Assembly (NCBI RefSeq): GCF_041415945.1
Contig: NZ_JBGCUS010000001.1
Location: 992,001 to 1,056,000, forward strand
Direction: 5' to 3'
Source of the DNA: Ancylobacter sp. IITR112
GTDB lineage: Bacteria > Pseudomonadota > Alphaproteobacteria > Rhizobiales > Xanthobacteraceae
Length of the DNA: 64,000 nucleotides
Positions 18,688 to 27,555 of the stretch are shown here, one piece after another. A program made the translations under genes and the position numbers. The notes beneath the pieces were generated by a model that did not search any database, was not told the DNA's origin, and worked only from the letters and a program-made list of their open reading frames with translations. Position 1 is the first letter of the stretch, and the number at the start of each line of letters is the position of its first letter.

Positions 18688-20772
18688 ATGAATCAGCACA
18701 TCTCGCCGACCCGTACCGGCTTTTCCGCCTGCCCGCATGACTGCCCTTCCACCTGCGCGCTGGAGATCGAGGTCGAGGACGGCCGCATCGGCCGCGTGCG
18801 CGGCGCGCGCGGCAACAGCTATACCGCTGGCGTCATCTGCGCCAAGGTCGCGCGCTATGCCGAGCGGGCGAACCATCCCGACCGGCTGACCCGTCCGCTG
18901 CGCCGCATCGGGGCCAAGGGGGAGGGGCGCTTCGCCCCGATTCCCTGGGACGAGGCGCTGGACGAGATCGCCCACCGCTTCGCCGAGGCCGAGGGGCGCC
19001 ACGGGCCGGAGACGGTATGGCCCTATTACTATGCCGGCACGATGGGGCTGGTGATGCGCGACGGCATCAACCGGCTGACCCGCGCCAAGGGCTATTCGCG
19101 CTTCTTCTCCTCCATCTGCGTCAACCCGGCCTGGAGCGGCTTCCTCGCCGGCACCGGCAGGCTCGCCGGGCCGGACCCGCGCGAAATGGCCAAGAGCGAT
19201 TTCGTGGTGATCTGGGGCACCAACCCGGTCTCCACCCAGATCAATGTGATGACCCACGCCATCCGCGCCCGCAAGGAACGCGGGGCCAAGATCGCGGTGG
19301 TCGATGTCTATCGCTCGCCCACCATGGAGCAGGCGGATATCCCGATCCTGATCCGCCCCGGCACCGATGGCGCGCTGGCCTGCGCGGTGATGCATGTGCT
19401 GTTCCGCGACGGGCTGGCCGACCGCGCCTATCTCGCCGACTTCGCCGACGACCCGGCCGGGCTGGAGGCGCATCTCCAAACGCGCACGCCGGAATGGGCC
19501 GAGGCCATCACCGGCCTGCCGGCGGCGGAGATCGTCGCTTTCGCCCACGCCATCGGCCGCACCAGGAAGACCTTCATCCGCGCCGGCTATGGCTTCACCC
19601 GCTCGCGCAATGGCGCGGTGGCGATGCATGCGGTGAGCTGCATTCCCACGGTTACGGGGGCCTGGCAGCATGAGGGCGGTGGCGCCTTCCATTCCAACAG
19701 CGCGATCTATGGCTGGAACAAGACCATGGTGGAGGGGCTCGACATCGCGACCGAGGCGCGCGAACTCGACCAGTCGCGCATCGGCGCCATCCTCACCGGC
19801 GATGCCGAGGCCTTGCTCGGCGGGCCGCCGGTGACCGCCATGCTGATCCAGAACACCAACCCGGTCTCGGTCGCGCCCGACCAGGCGGCGGTGCGGCGGG
19901 GTTTCGCCCGCGACGACCTGTTCGTCGCCGTGCATGAGCAGTTCATGACCGAGACGGCCGCCATGGCCGACATCGTGCTGCCGGCCACCATGTTCACCGA
20001 GCATGACGACCTCTATCAGGGCGGCGGCAATCAATATGTCATTCTCGGCCCCAAGCTGGTGGAGCCGCCGGGCGAGTGCCGCACCAACCACGCGGTGATC
20101 GTCGCGCTGGCCGAGCGGCTCGGCGCGTCGCATCCCGGTTTCGAGATGAGCCCGCGCGAACATGTCGACTGGCTCTTGCAGGCCAAGGGGCGCGGCACGG
20201 TGGAGGAACTGGAGGAAAAACGCTTCCTCGACATTCAGCCGGATTTCGACACCGCGCATTATGTGAAGGGCTTCAACTGGCCGGACGGCAAATTCCGGCT
20301 GAGGCCGGACTGGGCCCGCTCGCGCTATCCCGCGCCGGGCAAGTTCGGGCCCTATGAGGACATGCCGGAATGGCCCGACCATTGGGCGGTGATCGAGGAG
20401 GCGACGGAGGACTATCCGTTCCGCCTCGTCACCGCGCCGGCGCGTTCCTTCCTCAACTCCAGCTTCACCGAGACCGAGGGCTCGATTGCCCGCGAGAAGC
20501 GGCCGGAACTGTTGATCCACCCCGAGGACGCCGCCGGGCTCGGCATAAGCGAGGGCGACCTGCTCGATGTCGCCAGCGCGCGCGGCGCGGTGCGTCTGCA
20601 TGCGCGCCTGTTCGACGGGCTGCGGCGCCGCGTTGTGGTGGCGGAATCGATCTGGCCCAACCGCGCGCATGAGGGCGGGCGCGGCATCAACAGCCTCACC
20701 GGCGCCGACCCCGTCGCCCCGGCCGGCGGCGCGGCGCTGCATGACAACAGGGTGCGGATCGGCAAGGCGTGA
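18688..20772 (+). CDS. molybdopterin-dependent oxidoreductase (DMSO reductase superfamily)
   Basis: 694 residues. The N-terminal 4Fe-4S motif has cysteines at residues 15, 19, 23 and 51, followed by the MopB catalytic domain and a C-terminal molydopterin-dinucleotide-binding beta-barrel (about residues 575-690). No twin-arginine signal, so probably cytoplasmic. Closest in feel to the stand-alone members of this superfamily that lack a dedicated electron-transfer subunit; none is encoded nearby. The substrate cannot be read from sequence. ATG 18688 is the only possible start: the in-frame stop TAA at 18667 lies just upstream and there is no later start before the first cysteine. The terminator hairpin directly in front is discussed separately. 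Confidence 0.88.
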   Translation: MNQHISPTRTGFSACPHDCPSTCALEIEVEDGRIGRVRGARGNSYTAGVICAKVARYAERANHPDRLTRPLRRIGAKGEGRFAPIPWDEALDEIAHRFAEAEGRHGPETVWPYYYAGTMGLVMRDGINRLTRAKGYSRFFSSICVNPAWSGFLAGTGRLAGPDPREMAKSDFVVIWGTNPVSTQINVMTHAIRARKERGAKIAVVDVYRSPTMEQADIPILIRPGTDGALACAVMHVLFRDGLADRAYLADFADDPAGLEAHLQTRTPEWAEAITGLPAAEIVAFAHAIGRTRKTFIRAGYGFTRSRNGAVAMHAVSCIPTVTGAWQHEGGGAFHSNSAIYGWNKTMVEGLDIATEARELDQSRIGAILTGDAEALLGGPPVTAMLIQNTNPVSVAPDQAAVRRGFARDDLFVAVHEQFMTETAAMADIVLPATMFTEHDDLYQGGGNQYVILGPKLVEPPGECRTNHAVIVALAERLGASHPGFEMSPREHVDWLLQAKGRGTVEELEEKRFLDIQPDFDTAHYVKGFNWPDGKFRLRPDWARSRYPAPGKFGPYEDMPEWPDHWAVIEEATEDYPFRLVTAPARSFLNSSFTETEGSIAREKRPELLIHPEDAAGLGISEGDLLDVASARGAVRLHARLFDGLRRRVVVAESIWPNRAHEGGRGINSLTGADPVAPAGGAALHDNRVRIGKA

Positions 20773-20894
20773 GGCCCTTTCCGCCGCCTCGCGCGGGTGC
20801 GCCGTCATCCCGGCCGCAGCCGAAGGCGGAGAGCCGGGTTCGCCCGCCCGGATCGGATCGCGATCCCGGACAGCAGCCGTCGGGCTGAGATCGT

Positions 20895-21560
20895 TTACCG
20901 GATCATCTCGACGGTCCACGTGCCATCCCGATTCAGCGTGACATTCATGACGGAGTGGCCGCCCGTGAAGTCGCACATCGCCGCGAAGACGCTCGAGTGG
21001 GTGAAGCTGATCACAGTGCCGGGCATGGAACTGCCCGTCTGCACGTAGTAGCGGAGGATCGGCTGGCAATCGGTGGTGTTGGCCGGGCTGGCGACGACGA
21101 AGTTCGAGAGCACGGGGCTCCCGTTCACCTGCACCGCCGAGCCGATATTGTACATGGCGGATGGCTGGTAGGTCGGCGTGATGATACGGAACGCACCCGC
21201 CGGCACATTCTGGCCCACCGTGGGGGGCGACAGGCCGAGGGGGTCCACCGACGCGGTGGTGCAGTCATTGGCGGTGCCAGACGCTGGCGCGAGATCAATC
21301 GCGCGGAAGGCAGGGGCGAAGCCCGAGGGCTGGCCGACCTGCGGCTGAGTGTTCGTCTGCTGAATGCAGGCGTAGGGCTGTATGTTGACCTGGAACGTCA
21401 GCACGCTGCCGGTGTAATCGTAAACCCCGAGGGTCCGACAGTAGAGTGCGTTGCTGTAAGCCATGGAGCCGCCTGTGTAGATAGACGGTTGCTGGAAGAA
21501 GTAGAAGTCCTGGGTCGCTGATGTGCGGTTGGTTACGTTGATCGTCAGGAGCGTGGACAT
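20895..21560 (-). CDS. hypothetical protein
   Basis: 221 residues, no family I can name. No signal peptide or membrane segment. The sequence is rich in Thr, Ser, Asn, Gln and Tyr and poor in Lys and Glu, with five cysteines and an N-terminal run of hydrophobic/aromatic strands (FYFFQQPSIYTGG), suggesting an all-beta fold. Base composition is less GC-rich than the neighbouring genes and the upstream region is strikingly AT-rich. An AGGTG site lies 8 bases before the ATG. Flanked by a molybdopterin enzyme and by other unrecognised genes, so context gives no function. Probably acquired by transfer. Confidence 0.65.
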   Translation of the reverse strand: MSTLLTINVTNRTSATQDFYFFQQPSIYTGGSMAYSNALYCRTLGVYDYTGSVLTFQVNIQPYACIQQTNTQPQVGQPSGFAPAFRAIDLAPASGTANDCTTASVDPLGLSPPTVGQNVPAGAFRIITPTYQPSAMYNIGSAVQVNGSPVLSNFVVASPANTTDCQPILRYYVQTGSSMPGTVISFTHSSVFAAMCDFTGGHSVMNVTLNRDGTWTVEMIR

Positions 21561-21634
21561 GATGACGACACCTAGAGAGGAATTTGATTCTATCGGCGAT
21601 ATGGATCGTCTGGCTCGCGGGTGGGGTGAAGCCG

Positions 21635-21678
21635 TATTGCAACTTATAATATGTGATCTTTTTATATTGGCAACTTAT
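21635..21678 (-). promoter_or_regulatory. AT-rich promoter with direct repeats for the 20895-21560 gene
   Basis: Read on the minus strand, TTGCCA (21668-21673), a 16-base spacer and TATTAT (21646-21651) form a sigma-70-like promoter about 80 bases before the ATG. A nearly identical 13/14-mer, TATT(G)GCAACTTAT, occurs twice on the plus strand, at 21635-21647 and 21665-21678, overlapping both promoter hexamers and spaced about three helical turns apart, which suits an operator. Confidence 0.5.
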
Positions 21679-21783
21679 TGATGTGTGCCGGGCGCTCAGA
21701 TGACGCCGATCCTGTTGCGCTCGGCGCAGATGCCGGTCTGAGGTCAGCCCGGCCACGAGATCGCCCAAGGGCGAGGGTTGGGG

Positions 21784-22056
21784 TCAGCCTGGGCGTTCGT
21801 CCGCAGCGGCCTTCGTCAGGCGCGTGTCCACCCACGAACGTATTCCGCGCTCGTCGGCGCGCTCCAGGATCGTGCGAAGCGTGTCGCTGAAATCGCTGCC
21901 GGCCGCGGCTTCCCTCGCAAGGTCGAGGGGGACCGTGTGCAGCAGGTCTGCCAGCCAGAAGCTCACCTTGCTTTCGCCGTCATAGGACGCCATGCGGATT
22001 TCAATGAAGGCATCGTAGAGAAGTCGGCATATCTTATTCAGGTTGGCGTTTTCCAC
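21784..22056 (-). CDS. small hypothetical protein
   Basis: 90 residues from a GTG start at 22056, chosen because an excellent AGGAGAGGAG ribosome site lies just upstream. An ATG at 22185 would run through the divergent neighbour's start. The predicted protein is mostly helical, acidic/basic mixed, without a signal peptide or recognised domain. It faces the gene at 22124 across a 67-base gap, so the two may share control. Confidence 0.6.
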   Translation of the reverse strand: MENANLNKICRLLYDAFIEIRMASYDGESKVSFWLADLLHTVPLDLAREAAAGSDFSDTLRTILERADERGIRSWVDTRLTKAAADERPG

Positions 22057-22123
22057 GGTACGGTCTCCTCTCCTTGAGGCTGCGCGAGGCAATGGAAAGT
22101 TGGGTAAGTTGTAGAGAGGTGCC

Positions 22124-22456
22124 ATGCCGAAGATCAGGGATATGCTGTCGCCCGAGGATGCCGACTTGGTCTTCCGTGCGCTCAACGCCGCAGCGGAGGG
22201 CGACTTTTTCCCCGAAGTCGAGTTCTTTACGATATTCGGTATCGATCGAGCGATGTTGCGGCGGGTCTATAGGGGCTGGCCTGAGCCAAAGGTCGACCTG
22301 CTGGACTTCAGGCTTGCGGTATTCGGCACGCTGAACAACCTGACCGGCTATCCCCACAACATGGATGACGAACTCGCCTACTACGTGCCTGAGGGCATCG
22401 ACGCGCTTCTAAGGGTGCAGCGCGAACTCAGAGCCCGCTGGCCGGGCGGCCATTAG
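22124..22456 (+). CDS. small hypothetical protein
   Basis: 110 residues, soluble, with many Asp/Glu and aromatic residues (FFPEVEFFTIFGID), no signal peptide. No family recognised. The size and acidic surface are like immunity proteins of polymorphic toxin systems, but no toxin gene is adjacent, so I do not call it one. A GAGAGG site precedes the ATG. Divergent from the 21784-22056 gene. Confidence 0.6.
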   Translation: MPKIRDMLSPEDADLVFRALNAAAEGDFFPEVEFFTIFGIDRAMLRRVYRGWPEPKVDLLDFRLAVFGTLNNLTGYPHNMDDELAYYVPEGIDALLRVQRELRARWPGGH

Positions 22457-22635
22457 GACCGCAAGCGGAAGGCCGGGATCGTCGCACGGGTGCAGGCCAC
22501 GATCACGGACAGGGCGTGCGGTCCTTCGGGGATGACGCAGGCCCCAAGCCGAGCGCGCGCGAATCCTGCGGTATCCCGGGGAACCAAACCGCGCGGCGGG
22601 CGTCTTAGGGGCAACTCCCACCGGAACCCGCCCCG

Positions 22636-23463
22636 ATGAAATTCACCGTCGCCTCCCGGCTCGCCTATGAGGTGCGCGAAACCACCGTCTTCATCCTCAA
22701 TGTGGAGGCGGCGGCGCTGCGCTACCAGACGATCCTTTCCGAGCGGCTCGACCTCACCCCGGCGCTGGCGATCGACCGGCATGAGCTGGACGGCGGCACC
22801 CGGCTGGTGCGCGCCGTGGCCGAGCCGGGTGCCTTCGAGGTGGAGTATCGCGCCCGCGTCGCGCTCTCGCCCTATGACGCCGATCCCGCCAGCCTTGGCG
22901 AGACGCCGGTGGCGGACCTGCCACTGGAGGTGGTGCCCTTTCTCAACCCCAGCCGCTACTGCCAGTCCGACCGGCTGGCCCGCTTTGCCTTTCGCGAATT
23001 CGGCGCGCTGCCGCCGGGCCATCAGCGGGTGACGGCGATCTGCAACTGGATCCACGACAATGTCGACTATCTCAGCGGCAGCTCCAATTCCGAAACCTCG
23101 GCCTATGACACGCTGGTGCAGCGGGCCGGCGTGTGCCGGGATTTCGCCCATCTCGGCATCGCGTTCTGCCGCGCGCTGTCCATCCCCGCGCGCTTCGCCT
23201 CCTCCTATGCCTGGCAGCTCGAACCGCCCGACTTCCACGCCGTGTTCGAATGCTATCTCGACGGCGCCTGGTACCTGTTCGACCCCACGCGCAAGGCGGC
23301 GCTGCAGGGACTGGTGCGCATTGGCGTGGGGCGCGACGCGGCGGATGCCGCCTTCGCCACGATGTTCGGCAATGCGGTCATGACCGGCATGCAGGTCTCC
23401 ATCGCCCCGCTGGACGAGGTGGAGGACGAGGAGCCGACGCTGCGGGCGGTGGGTATCGCCTGA
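22636..23463 (+). CDS. transglutaminase-like cysteine peptidase
   Basis: 275 residues with the two-domain layout common in bacteria: an N-terminal beta-sandwich (about 1-110) and a transglutaminase core. The catalytic triad is visible as Cys167 (GVCRDF), His201 (DFHAVF) and Asp216 (FDPTR). No signal peptide, so cytoplasmic. Bacterial members are thought to act as proteases or amide hydrolases; the substrate is unknown. Transcribed alone. Start 22636 matches the family N terminus (MKFTVASRLAYEV). Confidence 0.88.
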   Translation: MKFTVASRLAYEVRETTVFILNVEAAALRYQTILSERLDLTPALAIDRHELDGGTRLVRAVAEPGAFEVEYRARVALSPYDADPASLGETPVADLPLEVVPFLNPSRYCQSDRLARFAFREFGALPPGHQRVTAICNWIHDNVDYLSGSSNSETSAYDTLVQRAGVCRDFAHLGIAFCRALSIPARFASSYAWQLEPPDFHAVFECYLDGAWYLFDPTRKAALQGLVRIGVGRDAADAAFATMFGNAVMTGMQVSIAPLDEVEDEEPTLRAVGIA

Positions 23464-23509
23464 CTCCCAGCTTCCGACCGGTTGTCGATCAATCTCCAGC
23501 GCGGAACTC

Positions 23510-25054
23510 TCAGGCGGGCGGCCCGTCGTCGTTGCCCGCCGCCAGCCGGTCCGCGATCTTGGCCAGCAGGCGCAACTGGCTGCGGTCGATCATCGGATTG
23601 AACCGGTCATTGCCCAGAAAGCGTTGCCCCGGCACATCCCACAGGGTGGAGGACAGGTGGTCGGCATGGCCGACCAGCGGCGGGAACAGGGTCCAGCAGC
23701 GCAGGCCGAGCCGTTCGAGATGGCGGTCGATCGTGTCCCGCATCACGTCCTCCCCCTCCACCCGGTAGGCCGCCAGCGCCTGCAGCGCCTCCGGCCCATA
23801 AATGCCGAAGACCATGCCGATGACCGTGTCCAGCTCGATGAGCAGATCCTCGCCATAGGGCCGCAGGGCGGTGATATGTGCCTGCGCAGACAGGTCGCTG
23901 ATCAGCCCCGAGAACAGATCCCACGCGCCGGCGTGCTCCTGCAGAAACGCCAGCAGCGCGGGAAGGCGGTCGGCGAAATCGGCGGGAAGCCGCGCATCGT
24001 CCTCCCAGACGACCAGATGCGGGCGCCCGGCCTGCAAAGCGCGGCGCGCGAGATAGCGGTAGCTCAGAGCGGTGCCTTTCCAGCCGTCGATATGGCGCAG
24101 GCCGGGAAACAGCCGGGCGCCATGCTGCCGGCTCTCGCCGGCATGGGCGAAACGTTCCGGCGCCTCAGGCAGACACAGAACAAATGCCGGCGCGTCGAGA
24201 TCGGTCTCCGCCGTCGCGGCCTCGAAGCCGGCATCGTCCAGCACGCCGCAGCCATGCAGCGCGCGGGCCAGCATGTGCGGCAGGCCGAAGGGCGAACGGT
24301 CAGCGGGCGCGGGGGAGGACGCCGTGGCGGACGGCAGCGGCACGTGGAAGATCTGATGCTGCACCAGCCCGCCGGCGAGCAGCGTGGCGATGCGCGGCGC
24401 CCGCGCCTCGAACACGGCGAGCGAGGCGAAGAGACGTTGCCAATCCGCCGCTTCCGCCCCCGGCTCGCCGGCCTCGACCAGCCAGAGAATGCGCCGTTCG
24501 GCGGGGGGCAGGTGCGGGAAGGCGCCGGGGCTGAGCACAAGGTAGAGATCGTCGGTGAAGCTTGCCGGCATGCGGCTGTGCACGCTGCCGTGCAGCGACA
24601 TGCCGTCGAGAAGATCCGCCACCGCCTGCGCTACGCCCTTCAGCCGCGCCGGGGCGATCAGACCCACGCGGCGCACGCCCGCCAGCCGGCCGGAGGCGCT
24701 GAGCGCGCGCAGGCGGTTCCGATAATCCGGCCCGCCGGCCGGCTGCGCCAGCCGCTCGACCAGCGCGCCGCGCCAGACGCGCGGCAGCAGGCGGCGGAGC
24801 CGGCGGGCGAGGACGAGCAGCGTCCGCCGCCCGGGTGGCAGCCGCCCGGGCGCCGCCGTGCCGCCGGGGAGGGCGGTGGCCGCGGCCGGCTCGCGCCGCG
24901 CCAGCTTCTGGAGCTGGCGTTGCGTCCGGGCGACCTGCGCCTCCTGCGACTGCAGCCGGTCCTCGAAATGGCGCAGGGCGGCGCGCAGCGCGCGGGCCGC
25001 CATCTCGGCATCGTTCCGGTCGGGCGGGGGAGCGGGCGGCGGCGTGGCGGTCAT
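23510..25054 (-). CDS. glycosyltransferase with GT25-like C-terminal domain
   Basis: 514 residues. The N-terminal third has a helical stretch likely to be coiled coil (about residues 20-55), a Pro/Arg-rich linker and an uncharacterised middle region. The C-terminal part from about residue 290 resembles family 25 LOS glycosyltransferases: CLPEAPERF at its start, GWKGTALSYRYLARRAL, then VVWEDDARLP with the acidic metal/nucleotide motif. Last gene of a leftward four-gene operon; its ATG overlaps the stop of the preceding gene (ATGA). Probably adds a sugar to a surface polysaccharide. Donor and acceptor unknown. Confidence 0.7.
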   Translation of the reverse strand: MTATPPPAPPPDRNDAEMAARALRAALRHFEDRLQSQEAQVARTQRQLQKLARREPAAATALPGGTAAPGRLPPGRRTLLVLARRLRRLLPRVWRGALVERLAQPAGGPDYRNRLRALSASGRLAGVRRVGLIAPARLKGVAQAVADLLDGMSLHGSVHSRMPASFTDDLYLVLSPGAFPHLPPAERRILWLVEAGEPGAEAADWQRLFASLAVFEARAPRIATLLAGGLVQHQIFHVPLPSATASSPAPADRSPFGLPHMLARALHGCGVLDDAGFEAATAETDLDAPAFVLCLPEAPERFAHAGESRQHGARLFPGLRHIDGWKGTALSYRYLARRALQAGRPHLVVWEDDARLPADFADRLPALLAFLQEHAGAWDLFSGLISDLSAQAHITALRPYGEDLLIELDTVIGMVFGIYGPEALQALAAYRVEGEDVMRDTIDRHLERLGLRCWTLFPPLVGHADHLSSTLWDVPGQRFLGNDRFNPMIDRSQLRLLAKIADRLAAGNDDGPPA

Positions 25055-27555
25055 CGCAGCACCCCGGTGGCGTCGAGCAGCGCCCGCGGCAGAGCGTCCG
25101 CCGCGGCGGGCCGGTAGTCCAGAGTCCTCGCGCGCAAGGCGGCGAGATAGGCGTTGTCAAGGCACAGGCGGCGGATTTCGGCGTGCCAGGCCGGCAGGTC
25201 GCCGGGATCGAGCGCCGGCATCAGCCCGGCGGAGGCCTCGACCAGAGCGGGGTGGTCGGACAGCACCACCGGCGTTCCCGCCGCGAGGCTCTCCGCCACC
25301 GGCAGGCCGAAACCCTCATTGAAGGAAGGGAACACCGAGAAGCGGGCATGGCGGTACAGCCAGTGCAATTGTTCGTCGCGCAGGGCGGGCGCGACGTTCA
25401 CATGCGGGGCGAGGCGCCAGTTGCGCTCCACCGCCAGCCGCACCGCGTCGACACCCCAGCCCCAGCGCCCGGCCAGCACCAGCACCGGCAGGCGCTCGGC
25501 CGGCAGTTCCTGCCGCAGCCGCTCCCAGAGATTGAGCAGCAATATGTGGTTCTTGCGTATCTCGATGGTCGAGCAATAGAGCACGAAGGGGCGGCCGGGC
25601 GTCAGGCCCGGGGGCGGGCCGCCGGGCCGGGCGGGGGCGGTGGCGAGGCCCGCCGGCGCGGCGACGGGCGGCAGGGGCACGCCATGGCCGTGTTCGGCCA
25701 GCGCCCGCTGCACCTGCTGCGCCGTGTGCCGCGAGACCGCGACCAGCCGGTCCGCCGCGGCGAGCACGCCGAGCATGTCGGCGCCATAGCGGCGCGGGTC
25801 GCGGCCGGCGGTCCATTGCGGCGTTTCCCACACCATCACGTCATGCACGGCGAGCACGAGGCGCACGCCGGCGGCGCGCAGGGCGTGGAAAACCGGCGGC
25901 GCCAGATAGTCCCACGGGTTCGAGACGCTCAGCAGCGCGTCGCCCGGGCGCGGCGCGAAGGGCCGGGCGCCGAGCGACTGCCGGTGCCGCCTCGCCGCCA
26001 CCCGGCGCTCTGCCCGGCGGACCAGCCCGCGCGGCAGCAGGCGGCGCAGGCGGGGCTCGGCGAGCCGGAAGGCGCGGAGCGCGCGCGCGATCCTGCTCGC
26101 GGGCGCCGGGGCGCGCGGCGGCGGCAGGTCGACATTCGCCAGTTCGCCGTTGGCGAGCCGGCCCATGCCATCGGCATGATTGGCCAGAAACTCCAGCTCC
26201 TGCCCGGTGAGCCGGCGATAGCCGCCCGCCTCGGCGCTGCGCCGGACCAGATGCACCGGCACGGGCTGCGCCGCGAGGAGATCGGCGGTGTGCTGTTCCA
26301 CCCGCGACAGGCCCACCGGCGGCTGCCAGCCCTTTTCCAGCGTCAGCGACACATCGAACAGGACCGCCGGGCCCTGCCGCCCCGCGCCGGGCGGCAGGGC
26401 ATGCGGGCGGCGGCACCAGCCGCCGTCCAGCACCGCCGTCAGTTGCGCCAGCACCTCAGTTGTGGCGAAGTCCCGTTCCGCCCTCTCGCGCCCGTTGCGG
26501 CCGAGCCGATCGGCGAAGGCGGGGTCGCGGTGCAGCCGCTCCATCGCCCCCGCGAGCCCCTCGACATCGCCCTCGTCGACGAGCAGGCCGTCGACCTCGT
26601 GACGGATGAGCTGCGCCGGCGCGCCGCAGGCGAAGGCGATGACCGGACGCCCCTGCGCCCAGGCCTCGATGAGGGAACGGCCGAAGCTTTCCGGCCCGCC
26701 CTTGTCGGAAATCGAGGTGACGAGCACCGCCCGCGCCTGCCGCAGCAGGCCGGTGGGATCGGCCACATGGTCATGCAGGCTCAGCGTGCCGGCGGCGACG
26801 GTGCCTGCCATCTGCTGCTGCAGTTGTTCATAGAGTTCGGGGATCGGGCGGTGGCCGACGGAAGCGATGCGCAGGCCGGGGGAGCGGGATGCGAGCAGGG
26901 CGGCGGCCTCGATCAGCGCCGCATGGCCCTTGAAGGCATTGACGGTCGCGAGATGCAGGAAGGGGGCATCCGCGGGCAGGGGAGCGGCCGGGGTGGGGGG
27001 AATGTCGACCGGATTGGGCATCACCAGCGCCCGCATCGGCCCGTGCGGCCAGACATGGGCGGCGAGATAGTCCGGCTGTTCCAGCACCGAGCGGTCGGGC
27101 ACCAGCAGCGTCGCCCGGGGCACCAGCGGCAGCAGGCGCGCATGGTCGAACCACAGGAAGTCATGCGCGGCGACGCAGGCCATGGCGTCCAGCCCGGGGA
27201 GGCGGCGCATCGCCCGCACCAGGATACGTAGGGAATCGAGCGTGTTGGTCAGGATGGAGGAGGGCTGCAGCGTCAGCACCCGCCGGACCAGCCGCCGCGC
27301 GGCGACGTCGACGGCATCGTGCCGCGCGGCATCCACCTCCTCGATCTCCAGCCGGGGATGGGCGATCTGCCGCAGCCGTTCCAGATGCAGCCGGTTGCCG
27401 GCGAAGACGGTGACGCGCCGCCCGGCGAGCAGGCCGGGCAGCAGCGTCTCGATGGTGCGCTCGGCGCCGCCATAGCCTGACGCGACCGAGAGGATCAGCA
27501 ATGGCGGGCGGCCCGCGGGCGGGGCGGTCTCGTGCATGGCGCGGTCCTGCCTCAT
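25051..27555 (-). CDS. two-domain GT4-GT4 glycosyltransferase
   Basis: 834 residues made of two complete GT-B glycosyltransferases in tandem. The first (about 15-375) has SGYGGAERTIETLLPGL at its N terminus and an E-x7-E nucleotide-sugar motif (ESFGRSLIE). The second (about 390-830) has its own N-terminal Rossmann part and the motif EGFGLPVAE. Two active sites in one chain suggest two consecutive sugar additions. The start (27555) and the stop (25051) both overlap neighbours by 4 bases, so the operon is tightly coupled. A second ATG at 27537 is possible. Confidence 0.85.
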   Translation of the reverse strand: MRQDRAMHETAPPAGRPPLLILSVASGYGGAERTIETLLPGLLAGRRVTVFAGNRLHLERLRQIAHPRLEIEEVDAARHDAVDVAARRLVRRVLTLQPSSILTNTLDSLRILVRAMRRLPGLDAMACVAAHDFLWFDHARLLPLVPRATLLVPDRSVLEQPDYLAAHVWPHGPMRALVMPNPVDIPPTPAAPLPADAPFLHLATVNAFKGHAALIEAAALLASRSPGLRIASVGHRPIPELYEQLQQQMAGTVAAGTLSLHDHVADPTGLLRQARAVLVTSISDKGGPESFGRSLIEAWAQGRPVIAFACGAPAQLIRHEVDGLLVDEGDVEGLAGAMERLHRDPAFADRLGRNGRERAERDFATTEVLAQLTAVLDGGWCRRPHALPPGAGRQGPAVLFDVSLTLEKGWQPPVGLSRVEQHTADLLAAQPVPVHLVRRSAEAGGYRRLTGQELEFLANHADGMGRLANGELANVDLPPPRAPAPASRIARALRAFRLAEPRLRRLLPRGLVRRAERRVAARRHRQSLGARPFAPRPGDALLSVSNPWDYLAPPVFHALRAAGVRLVLAVHDVMVWETPQWTAGRDPRRYGADMLGVLAAADRLVAVSRHTAQQVQRALAEHGHGVPLPPVAAPAGLATAPARPGGPPPGLTPGRPFVLYCSTIEIRKNHILLLNLWERLRQELPAERLPVLVLAGRWGWGVDAVRLAVERNWRLAPHVNVAPALRDEQLHWLYRHARFSVFPSFNEGFGLPVAESLAAGTPVVLSDHPALVEASAGLMPALDPGDLPAWHAEIRRLCLDNAYLAALRARTLDYRPAAADALPRALLDATGVLR

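Noticed and set aside
22124..22456. Immunity protein of a toxin system
   Set aside because: Only size and acidity suggest it; no toxin gene is adjacent.
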